NCBI GenBank assembly: GCA_903928955.1
Contig: CAIYTD010000071.1
Location: 1-9,947 of the forward strand
Direction of reading: 5' to 3'
Source: Oligoflexia bacterium
Lineage (GTDB): Bacteria; Bdellovibrionota; UBA1018
Length of the DNA stretch: 9,947 bases
This document shows, in pieces, positions 1 to 6,178 of this stretch (the stretch's first letter is position 1; the number at the start of each line of letters is the position of its first letter). The notes below the pieces were generated by a model. That model saw nothing but the letters and a program-made list of their open reading frames with translations, had not been told where the DNA came from and ran no database searches. The position numbers were made by a program, and so were the translations under genes.

Positions 1-174
1 TAAGCGTGAATCGACATAGATGGGCGTCTCATGTGGGATAGTAGAAATATTCTCTAAAAACTCGATTACTGAAGAAAATGTTAGGCAGTTGATCCCTGCA
101 TCAATTCCTGACTCCGACCACCAATCCCTTATGTTTTTTTTGTCATCTATTAAAACAGCGTCTATTTTTTTCAT
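1..174 (-). CDS. Receiver-domain (CheY-like) response regulator, N-terminal part, cut by window edge
   Basis: Only the first 58 residues are in the window; the gene runs off the left end. The start is clear: ATG at 174-172 sits in an ATGA overlap with the stop of the hybrid kinase gene, so the two are probably translationally coupled. The N-terminus reads MKKIDAVLIDD, which places the acidic pair (D10, D11) of a receiver domain after the first beta strand. PIYVDSRL follows, with D55 where the phospho-accepting aspartate of beta strand 3 is expected. The second half of the receiver and any output domain are not visible. It is the last visible gene of a six-gene operon and would be a natural phosphate acceptor from the adjacent kinase. 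The receiver family call is fairly sure; the output is unknown. Confidence 0.8.
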   Translation of the reverse strand, partial: MKKIDAVLIDDKKNIRDWWSESGIDAGINCLTFSSVIEFLENISTIPHETPIYVDSRL

Positions 175-1982
175 TTTCTTTTATTCCTCATTATTATTTT
201 TGAATCCCAGATTAATAATTTTGGTAAAATCTTCATTTGAAGTCGCAATGCATTCTGTTGAATGTCTACGTTATCAAAAGCAGTTGTTACCAAAATACTT
301 TGAGAACTAATGTTCATTTGTTCGATGATCTCTAATCCAGTTAAATTTTCTACTTTAGATCGAGATATGAATTGATCGATCAAATACAATCTATTTTTAT
401 TCGGATTTTGAGTTACAAATTCAGTAAATTCTAGAGGTGAATAGAATGATTTTATTTTAAGTCCATATTTTTCTACATAAGGTTTTAATTTTTCTTCCAA
501 ATTCATATGAATGACTTTTTCATCATCTAATATAAAAACCTCCATCTCGGGATGAAGTTCCATTTGATAAGTGAACCATGCAGGAGCGTTTTGTTTTGGT
601 AAAATGATCGGAAAGATAGTTCCTTCCGGTCCTGATGTTGGCTTAGGCATCGTACCACCCCACGATTCCACATACCGTCTAGCCTGATTGAGTGCTATTC
701 CAGATCCGTTAGGTTTCCCGTAACTAAAGCAGTATTCAAATAGTCTATCAATCACTTCAATAGGAATGCCTCGACCGTTGTCTTGAACCGAAACGCTGTG
801 ACTATTATCCTCTGATTTGAGAGTAATCGTGATCTTTCCTTGTTTTTTGTTTCCGAGTGCAAACTCCTCAACTGCGTTGTTAACTAAATTATTTAAAACT
901 TCTGAAAACTGTTGCTTCTCAATTATTGCAAATGCAGGTTGTATTCCAATAAATTTAAATTCTATATCGCTTTTTGATTTATGGATTTCTATCGCAGTTG
1001 ATATAAAGTCTTCTAAAAAATCATTTAAAAAAACACTCTTGAATTCATTTGAAACGGCGCTTCCTTTTGAAAGCAGGAGCCATCTTTTTCCAATTGTATG
1101 AATACTATTGAGGGACTCAAACAGGAGTTTTGATAAGCCTGTAGGAAGAAGGGATTCCAGTTGAGAACTACGCGATGTGATGCTTCGAACGATTGGTAAT
1201 ATGTTATGTGCAGAATCTGAAGAGAATTTATTTAATTCCTTTGTCCTGTATTCAGATTCCATGCTTTTTATAGCCAATTCGCGACTTGCAATCTCTGCTT
1301 CTTTACTTTTAATCTCAGCATCTTTTGATGAGAGTAGATTGGTTTTTAAGTTCGAAATAGAGGACATAATTTCATTCAATTCAGTGCTCTGATGAACAGG
1401 AACGCCTGCCAAATCATTGTCCATTCTGGCTGCTTTGATGATTTGATTGATCGGCTTTAAAACCTGAGATTCCAAGAAAAACCTAATCGCTAAAGCAGAA
1501 AAAACAGCAAATCCTAGAAAAGACCAAACAATGATTCGATAGACTGTTGACATGTCTTCTTGAATATTTTCATTGAGGCAAAAATGAGTGGCGGATTCTT
1601 GTCCATCTAAAAATGGGTTCTTTGAATGAAAGACTTTTAAATGAGCGCAGTCGTTAATATTTCCGAACGTAGCAATTTTAGAGCTACCAACAAAATAGTT
1701 AATAAATAGAAGGTCATTTCTTTCTTTTATAAATTTTATTATCGACATAATCTCTCTTGAGTTTTCGATAATAAACGCACCATTCATCCGTTGTTCTTTT
1801 TCCCTAAGCATTGAGTATACGCGCTCTGTATCAATCGCCAGTTTTGCTTTTCTTGTTTCTTTTTTGGCTATAAAAATAACACTAATCATCAAAACCAGAC
1901 AAAGAATGACTAGGGTAAATATAATCCCTGTTAATTTTGTTTTTAAGCTTTTATTTTTGATTAAATCTATTTTACTCAGCAC
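171..1982 (-). CDS. Membrane hybrid histidine kinase with C-terminal receiver
   Basis: The protein has 603 residues. Membrane helices lie at about 17-39 and 150-168, enclosing a periplasmic sensor of about 110 residues with two cysteines (C112, C135). A HAMP-like stretch (about 169-220) leads into a charged coiled coil (215-255). The phospho-accepting histidine is probably H259 in DSAHNILPIVRSI, with Asn where most HisKA kinases have Glu or Asp. ATPase motifs follow: N-box NNLVNNA (364-370), G1 DNGRGIP (401-407), an F-box region (about 415-421) and G2 GSGIAL (426-431). The C-terminal receiver (about 480-603) has D486/D487, phospho-acceptor D536, T566 or T567, and K588. Start is GTG at 1982, overlapping the upstream gene by 11 bases, with AAGGAG nine bases ahead. 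The neighbouring periplasmic binding protein is the likely ligand partner (inference). Confidence 0.9.
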   Translation of the reverse strand: MLSKIDLIKNKSLKTKLTGIIFTLVILCLVLMISVIFIAKKETRKAKLAIDTERVYSMLREKEQRMNGAFIIENSREIMSIIKFIKERNDLLFINYFVGSSKIATFGNINDCAHLKVFHSKNPFLDGQESATHFCLNENIQEDMSTVYRIIVWSFLGFAVFSALAIRFFLESQVLKPINQIIKAARMDNDLAGVPVHQSTELNEIMSSISNLKTNLLSSKDAEIKSKEAEIASRELAIKSMESEYRTKELNKFSSDSAHNILPIVRSITSRSSQLESLLPTGLSKLLFESLNSIHTIGKRWLLLSKGSAVSNEFKSVFLNDFLEDFISTAIEIHKSKSDIEFKFIGIQPAFAIIEKQQFSEVLNNLVNNAVEEFALGNKKQGKITITLKSEDNSHSVSVQDNGRGIPIEVIDRLFEYCFSYGKPNGSGIALNQARRYVESWGGTMPKPTSGPEGTIFPIILPKQNAPAWFTYQMELHPEMEVFILDDEKVIHMNLEEKLKPYVEKYGLKIKSFYSPLEFTEFVTQNPNKNRLYLIDQFISRSKVENLTGLEIIEQMNISSQSILVTTAFDNVDIQQNALRLQMKILPKLLIWDSKIIMRNKRK

Positions 1983-3096
1983 GTTTTAGAGCTCCTTTTT
2001 CAAATTTTAGAAAGAAGGGCTTTTTACTTGAGCTTCCATTTTGATCGAAGCCAATGGCTCCACTTACGCCGGTAGCGGTTGTCGCTTTCAGATTTTTTAT
2101 AAGAAGATCAGGATCTAAAGAATGGGTCTTTTGTATTGCTTGAAACAAAATGATTGCTGAGTCATAGCTTAAAAATGGATCTATTTCGTGATCCGATAAT
2201 GGATAGAGAGGGAACTCCTTTTTAAAATATTTAAAAAAATGAACTGATTTCGATCGAGTTGAAAACGGGTCCCAATGCGAGGGAAATAGATCGAGGTTAA
2301 AGCGGGTTTTAAATCTATTGATTAAAATATCCATGTTTTGGCTTTGAAATCCGTCGCTTCCAACCACATCTAATTTAAAATGTACGTCTTGCAGTGCTAG
2401 CCAGAGGTAAACGCTTTCTAAAGCACGAGCGGAAATAAATAATACATCTGCTTTTTCTGAATAATTTTTAATTCTCTTTGCAAGAGATTGAAATGAAATA
2501 TTATCAATATCTATGTCTTCAGTTAAAGCGACTAAACCACCCAGATTTTCAAAGTATTTTTGAAAATAAGCGGAAAGTCCAACGGTGAATGTCTCGGTTA
2601 CGTCTGTTGCTATTATTGCTCTACGTTTACCTATTGAGTATAATTTTTCAGCCAGAGATTTAGCCATTGACTCATCATTTAAGCATGTCTGAACGACATA
2701 TTTTTTATTATCTAAAATCTTAGGGCTAGTAGCTGACGCCACAACGACAGGGATTTTTAGTCGATCTAAGGCGGGAACAATCGCCAATGCATCATTGCTG
2801 GAATGAAACCCAACCACTGCTTCTATATTTTTCTTTTGTACATTTTTGATGAGTTCTTGAGCAAGGGTAGGGTCTCCTTTGGTATCGAAAATTTCCAATT
2901 GAATGGGTCTACCTAAAAGCCCGCCTTTTAAATTCTGTTGTTTTACTGCTAGTTGAATGGCTCTTAATGATTGCTCGGCTTCACTACTAATTCCATCCGC
3001 AGTGAGCCCACCTATATAACCAATAGGAATAGAATCAGCACGAAGAGCTGGAGAGATGAAAAAGGTAAGGCTAAGAATGGAGAGTAATTTTCTCAT
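1972..3096 (-). CDS. Periplasmic ligand-binding protein, LivJ/Peripla_BP_6 type
   Basis: The protein has 374 residues, the usual length for branched-chain amino acid type substrate-binding proteins. Residues 1-20 form a Sec signal peptide ending near PALRA with no lipobox cysteine, so a soluble periplasmic protein is expected. Family features are visible: IPIGYIGGLTADG at the mature N-terminus, KGGLLGRPIQLEIFDTKGD (57-75), the VVGFHSS and IPVVVASATSP strands (94-125), SYDSAIILFQAI near 310-321, and the closing TGVSGAIGFDQNGS motif (342-355). Its ATG overlaps the stop of the upstream acetyltransferase gene (ATGA), and its end overlaps the kinase gene by 11 bases. No permease or ATPase gene is present, so a sensory role feeding the adjacent kinase is more likely than transport. 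The ligand cannot be named from sequence; an amino acid, amide or similar small molecule is a guess. Confidence 0.88.
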   Translation of the reverse strand: MRKLLSILSLTFFISPALRADSIPIGYIGGLTADGISSEAEQSLRAIQLAVKQQNLKGGLLGRPIQLEIFDTKGDPTLAQELIKNVQKKNIEAVVGFHSSNDALAIVPALDRLKIPVVVASATSPKILDNKKYVVQTCLNDESMAKSLAEKLYSIGKRRAIIATDVTETFTVGLSAYFQKYFENLGGLVALTEDIDIDNISFQSLAKRIKNYSEKADVLFISARALESVYLWLALQDVHFKLDVVGSDGFQSQNMDILINRFKTRFNLDLFPSHWDPFSTRSKSVHFFKYFKKEFPLYPLSDHEIDPFLSYDSAIILFQAIQKTHSLDPDLLIKNLKATTATGVSGAIGFDQNGSSSKKPFFLKFEKGALKRAE

Positions 3097-3929
3097 TGCT
3101 GGATTGCTAGGCTAAAAAAATATTTAGGAACACCATATCGGCTACCTAATGTCCGAGGAGTAAGCTTACTATCAATAACGCTTCCGATTATGTCGCAGTC
3201 TTCATCCAGCCATTTTTTCTGATTTTTTCTGCTTAAAATTGGATAAGGACTAAATCCTAATTTGTCTAAGATTCTGATTGATCCAGAATTTCCAACTGAA
3301 ACCGTAGCCCACACTTTTTCTATTTTTTGGATCGACGAAAAATTGAATTCAAACGACTCAGAGACTTCATTGATATAGGGGATGAAAATGTCTATTAATC
3401 CAATAGAGCCTTCCGTGCCGTAGCCTTGTTTCCATTTATTTTTAGCCAATACGTAACCAATTTCTACGCTCCCTGGGCCTGGACTGGGATCTAGCATAAA
3501 CAGCCCTACAAACTCTCCTAGTTGAGAATCGTAGCTAGATGTCGCATTGAGTAGGTTATCGATGTCTATTGCTTCCGTTCCTTTTTCAAAGGCAACTAAG
3601 CAGCTAGCCGGATTTCCCGCTTTCCAGGAGTCTACCCATGCTTGAGCTGTTTCATCTGATTGTTCACGTGTCAGTGGTATTTCCTGCTGAACATACTTCA
3701 TTACGGTAGAATCTTCGTAGAGCTGATAGACTTTATTAAAATCTCTAGGCTCAAACGAGCGCATGATCAGATTGCTAGTTTCTAAAACACATCGCAGATC
3801 TGCTTTAGAATTAACGCATTTTACTTTAATGCTTGAATAAGCGGAGTTCATTAACATCAATTCCAACATAAAATTAATAAAAAATAATTTAATTTGATTC
3901 TTTGTAAATGCCATAAAGGATAAGTCCAT
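3093..3929 (-). CDS. GNAT-family N-acetyltransferase (RimJ/RimL-like) with hydrophobic N-terminus
   Basis: From the longest ATG (3929) the protein has 278 residues. The acetyltransferase fold begins near residue 52 (NLIMRSFEPRDF, like the LxLRxfxxxD opening of Acetyltransf_3). The acetyl-CoA binding motif A is clear at 155-174 (EIGYVL then WKQGYGTEG, a variant of Q/R-x-x-G-x-G/A). The closing NSGSIRILDKLGF segment is at 214-226. The roughly 45 residues ahead of the fold include a hydrophobic stretch (about 12-30) ending NSAYSS, which looks like a signal peptide or membrane anchor and is odd for a cytoplasmic enzyme. The start is uncertain: ATGs at 3929, 3914, 3869, 3857 and 3851 are all in frame. 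The first two overlap the upstream gene; the last two have GGA just ahead and would remove most of the hydrophobic stretch. The acceptor substrate is unknown. Confidence 0.78.
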   Translation of the reverse strand: MDLSFMAFTKNQIKLFFINFMLELMLMNSAYSSIKVKCVNSKADLRCVLETSNLIMRSFEPRDFNKVYQLYEDSTVMKYVQQEIPLTREQSDETAQAWVDSWKAGNPASCLVAFEKGTEAIDIDNLLNATSSYDSQLGEFVGLFMLDPSPGPGSVEIGYVLAKNKWKQGYGTEGSIGLIDIFIPYINEVSESFEFNFSSIQKIEKVWATVSVGNSGSIRILDKLGFSPYPILSRKNQKKWLDEDCDIIGSVIDSKLTPRTLGSRYGVPKYFFSLAIQQ

Positions 3930-4092
3930 TTTTTAATGTCTTGAGTGACTTTTTAACTTCTATTGCCTCATCTCGTGTGAATATGTTTTTTTCATCTTGC
4001 TTTGAAACAAGTAGTGAAATACTTCTAAAAGCCTCGCATATGTCGTGTCTAAATGTTTTTTCTTCCGCTTTAGATTTAAATAATTTTGTCAT
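3889..4092 (-). CDS. Small DHp-like protein, candidate stand-alone histidine phosphotransferase
   Basis: The protein has 67 residues from ATG 4092; a TTG at 4107 would add five residues and overlap the upstream gene. No named family is recognised. It reads as two helices joined by a short loop. Helix 1 carries TFRHDICEAFRSI (13-25), and helix 2 carries AIEVKKSLKTLKNGLILYG (43-61). Around H16 it shares H, I(+2), R(+7), S(+8) and I(+9) with the H-box of the kinase in the same operon (H259 in AHNILPIVRSI). The distance from the histidine to the second-helix SL motif is also similar: 33 residues here, 31 in the kinase. No ATP-binding domain is present. I infer a free DHp-type hairpin that passes phosphate between receivers, or a decoy or dimer partner of the kinase. 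Its place between regulator and sensor genes supports a signalling role. It could simply be an unrelated helical protein. Confidence 0.6.
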   Translation of the reverse strand: MTKLFKSKAEEKTFRHDICEAFRSISLLVSKQDEKNIFTRDEAIEVKKSLKTLKNGLILYGIYKESN

Positions 4093-4096
4093 ATAA

Positions 4097-5473
4097 TTAG
4101 CTTTCAATCAGGCTCATTAATTCAGATTTAGAAATAAGCTCATCTTTTTCTAAGAGATCAAATCGATTACTAAGGGCTGATCGTGAAAAATTTAGGGTTT
4201 TAGCTAATGATCTCAGGCTCGTTTTCTTATCGTTTGATTTGTCATTTTCACGAATTAATTTAATGATAGATAAAAGAAGCTGATTTGTGCATTGAAGAAA
4301 GGAGATATTTGTTAAATTTATATTTAAAACTACTTTGCTAGTATCTGGGAATTGTTGTTTAATCCTTTTTTTATTCACTTCAATATCTGAAATCCGTTCT
4401 GGCAGGGAGGAGGGTGTTATAGTGTTTCCAGTTACGAAAAGACGTAATTCATTTACTATTTCAGACAACTCTGAAATATTTCTATTTTGATAGTCATAGG
4501 ACAGAAGAACATCCATTGCGCTATTATGAATTGTGTATGGTCCGTTTGGTAATTCTGAGATGAAGTGTTCTAAATAATCATAAATTTCATGTGCTCGCTC
4601 TCTTAAAGGTAACAGATTAATTCTAGAAGCCAGCAAATATCTAATAAAGTCAAAATAGTATTTTCTAGGGTTTTTAAATTCATCGATTGAGCATGTTGAA
4701 GTAGCTGCGACTTTAATTTTCTCTTTTTTGTTTTTAGAAGTAATAAACTGAGTGAGTTCTTCTTGATGATCTGAAGTGAGGTTCTCGATTCCATCAATGA
4801 ATAGCCAGCCTCCAAAAGAGTTTGAGATTTGTTCGACTATTGATTTCGATGGATCTAGAGGCTTTTCAATTTTTAAGCGTGGAATGAGAGGAGAAAGATA
4901 AGACTCAAGTAGCTCAAGAGCAAAACTTTTACCCGTGCCGGATTCTCCTGTAATCAGGATGCCGTCTATTAAATGGGAATCCATAATCATCGGGATTTTA
5001 CGTCTAATTTTGCGCATGGTGCTGCCAATGACAGTCTTTGTATTATCAATAAAATTACTTTTCTTCTGATTTTCTAAAATTTGTGACGTTAACCCTTCCA
5101 TGTATACTCTCAAGAAGTGTTTTGCTTGATATTCTGTCGTGCTTTGCTTTGAAATGAACTCATCAACACCAGCTAGGCGTGCAGCTTTCACGTTATCGGC
5201 GCTAGCATAATTCGAGTACATGAGAATAGTTATGAGCGGAAAGCGCTTTCTGATTTCTTTGGCTAGGGTAATTCCATTCACGTTAGCTTTTAGTTCCAAG
5301 TCTAAAATAATGATTTGAGGATATGGACCTTTTTTTAATTTGTTCAAAAGAGCTACAGGGGTTTTAAAGGAACTAATCTTTAGTTTTACTAAACTAACTT
5401 CATTAAGAGAGTTCTTTAATGCTACAAGATCTGATTCACAATCATCTAAGTGGTATATCTCAATTTTTTTCAT
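4097..5473 (-). CDS. Response regulator: receiver + degenerate AAA+ + C-terminal HTH
   Basis: The protein has 458 residues and an NtrC-like order. The receiver (1-125) has D10/D11, phospho-acceptor D58 in IIILDLE, S87 and K109. The AAA+ domain (about 145-310) has Walker A GESGTGKS (176-183), a Walker B strand WLFIDGI (223-229), and the NtrC-type LPLRER signature (288-293) with R278 or R284 near the arginine-finger position. Two family hallmarks are missing. There is no GAFTGA loop, since only about 40 residues separate Walker A from Walker B. The Walker B glutamate is also replaced by glycine (D227, G228). The C-terminus (419-447) is a probable helix-turn-helix with LAKTLNFSRSALSNRFDLLEKDEL, unlike the usual Fis-type domain. 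It is therefore unlikely to activate sigma-54 promoters. It is the first gene of the operon and may control the divergent promoter region beside it. Confidence 0.85.
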   Translation of the reverse strand: MKKIEIYHLDDCESDLVALKNSLNEVSLVKLKISSFKTPVALLNKLKKGPYPQIIILDLELKANVNGITLAKEIRKRFPLITILMYSNYASADNVKAARLAGVDEFISKQSTTEYQAKHFLRVYMEGLTSQILENQKKSNFIDNTKTVIGSTMRKIRRKIPMIMDSHLIDGILITGESGTGKSFALELLESYLSPLIPRLKIEKPLDPSKSIVEQISNSFGGWLFIDGIENLTSDHQEELTQFITSKNKKEKIKVAATSTCSIDEFKNPRKYYFDFIRYLLASRINLLPLRERAHEIYDYLEHFISELPNGPYTIHNSAMDVLLSYDYQNRNISELSEIVNELRLFVTGNTITPSSLPERISDIEVNKKRIKQQFPDTSKVVLNINLTNISFLQCTNQLLLSIIKLIRENDKSNDKKTSLRSLAKTLNFSRSALSNRFDLLEKDELISKSELMSLIES

Positions 5474-5490
5474 AATTTTAACTTTGACAA

Positions 5491-5519
5491 AACCTAGCAG
5501 AGGTACTTCAATGTTTCAA
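5491..5519 (-). promoter_or_regulatory. Possible sigma-70-type promoter of the signalling operon
   Basis: On the minus strand TTGAAA (5519-5514) is followed after 17 bases by TAGGTT (5496-5491), with TGC directly upstream as an extended -10 element. It lies 18 bases ahead of the regulator's ATG. The -10 match is weak, so this is only a candidate. The regulator gene has no strong ribosome binding site (only AAAG nearby). Confidence 0.3.
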
Positions 5520-5538
5520 GTTCAAAAAATAGAGTGGG

Positions 5539-5578
5539 TTGGCCTATGACTCTCAAAACTGGTACATATCCAGGCCAA
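5539..5578. repeat. Inverted repeat in divergent promoter region (possible operator)
   Basis: TTGGCCT (5539-5545) and AGGCCAA (5572-5578) form a perfect 7-base inverted repeat separated by 26 bases. A smaller pair, CTGG (5559-5562) and CCAG (5570-5573), is nested at the right arm. It sits upstream of the signalling operon, between divergently transcribed units, so an operator is more likely than a terminator. No regulator is assigned. Confidence 0.4.
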
Positions 5579-5626
5579 ATTTAGAAATTAATCGATATTT
5601 TTTAGATAAGAAAAAATTTAGAAATT
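5577..5626. repeat. 13-bp direct repeats with TTTAGA core, AT-rich
   Basis: The 13-mer AAATTTAGAAATT occurs exactly at 5577-5589 and 5614-5626. A third TTTAGA lies between them (5601-5606), and the reverse form TCTAAA lies at 5671-5676. The core spacing is 21 and 16 bases. The surroundings are extremely AT-rich, which raises the chance of coincidental repeats. The exact 13-base identity just upstream of candidate promoters still makes a regulator-binding array or a curved upstream element plausible. Confidence 0.45.
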
Positions 5627-5690
5627 GAAAAATCCTCATAATTTCATATATTTAAAATTTATTGACTTACTCTAAAATCAGAGCTAGTAA
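5625..5690 (+). promoter_or_regulatory. Two candidate rightward promoters for the replication module
   Basis: Promoter A is TTGAAA (5625-5630), 16 bases, TATATT (5647-5652). Promoter B is TTGACT (5662-5667), 17 bases, TAGTAA (5685-5690). Both point into the small gene and Xre gene to the right. A has the better -10 and B the better -35. Its overlap with the TTTAGA repeats would allow repression by a bound regulator such as the Xre protein (inference). Confidence 0.45.
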
Positions 5691-5727
5691 GCGTACGATC
5701 TTAAAAAACGTATTATTTAAAAAAAAT

Positions 5728-5916
5728 ATGAGAATTGAACAAATCGTATTTACGACACTAAAAACAGTTACTAACAAGTACAACTTCGTAGCTCCAGTTC
5801 CGATAATCGACGCAATGAACTGCGAGGCACGCGAAGAAGAGGCAGCTAAAAGAGAATCTACAGCGATTCAAGAGGCGCAATTACTTTTTAAACGAAAATA
5901 CATCAAGGAGGTTTAG
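5728..5916 (+). CDS. Small hypothetical protein, charged helical C-terminus
   Basis: The protein has 62 residues from ATG 5728. The frame stays open back to a TTG at 5662, but that codon overlaps the -35 element of a candidate promoter, so the ATG is preferred although no ribosome binding site precedes it. It is not recognised. The N-terminal half (MRIEQIVFTTLKTVTNKYNF) is mixed. After APVPIIDAM the C-terminal part (about 34-62) is rich in Glu, Lys, Arg and Ala and should form one charged helix, possibly a coiled coil. Its 3' end contains the strong AAGGAGG that serves the next gene one base after its stop. At minimum it may provide translation leading into the Xre gene. It could be a phage-type early protein or a leader peptide. 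Confidence 0.5.
   Translation: MRIEQIVFTTLKTVTNKYNFVAPVPIIDAMNCEAREEEAAKRESTAIQEAQLLFKRKYIKEV
5905..5911 (+). promoter_or_regulatory. Strong ribosome binding site AAGGAGG for the Xre gene
   Basis: AAGGAGG ends six bases before the GTG at 5918. It decides that non-ATG start, because no ATG lies near a comparable site. Confidence 0.75.
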
Positions 5917-5917
5917 G

Positions 5918-6178
5918 GTGAACGAGAGAAAGAATTTAGGGGATTTTTTGAGAGGAGCGAGAGAGGTTCAAAGTGTCTCTCAGCTCTATGTGGCGTCTTG
6001 CTTGGGGCAGAAAAACACGAGCTTTGTTTCTAGAATAGAGAATGGATTTAAAATTCCGTCGCTTGAAACATCAAAAACGCTGGTGAGGGTTTTAGGATTA
6101 AGCCCGGAGAGGCTCGCGAGAATGCTTTTAGACGTGGAGCGGGTAAGAATTATGGAGTCCATGGGGGTATTGCTATGA
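5918..6178 (+). CDS. Xre/Cro-C1-type helix-turn-helix regulator
   Basis: The protein has 86 residues and starts at GTG with a strong AAGGAGG six bases ahead. The HTH_3 fold is recognisable: LGDFLRGARE (helix 1), SVSQLYVASCLG (helix 2, 19-30), and a recognition segment NTSFVSRIENGFKIPSLETS (33-52) with the typical S-x-I-E-N-G-x-x-x-P-S-L pattern. LVRVLGLSPERLARML follows as helices 4-5. A short C-terminal tail gives no separate domain. Its stop overlaps the ATG of the replication initiator gene (ATGA), so the two are co-translated. By position and family it is probably the copy-control or lysogeny-type repressor of the replication module. The AT-rich repeats upstream are candidate operators (inference). 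Confidence 0.88.
   Translation: MNERKNLGDFLRGAREVQSVSQLYVASCLGQKNTSFVSRIENGFKIPSLETSKTLVRVLGLSPERLARMLLDVERVRIMESMGVLL

Noticed and set aside
20..310. Plus-strand open frame over the receiver and kinase 3' end
   Set aside because: It lies opposite clear minus-strand coding sequence, has no ribosome binding site, and its translation shows no domain.
817..1392. Two plus-strand frames (817-1101 and 1177-1392) inside the kinase gene
   Set aside because: Both are antisense to conserved kinase motifs and read as shadow sequence.
4603..4815. Minus-strand frame of 70 codons inside the response regulator gene
   Set aside because: It is an out-of-frame shadow of the AAA+ domain, which is intact in the main frame.
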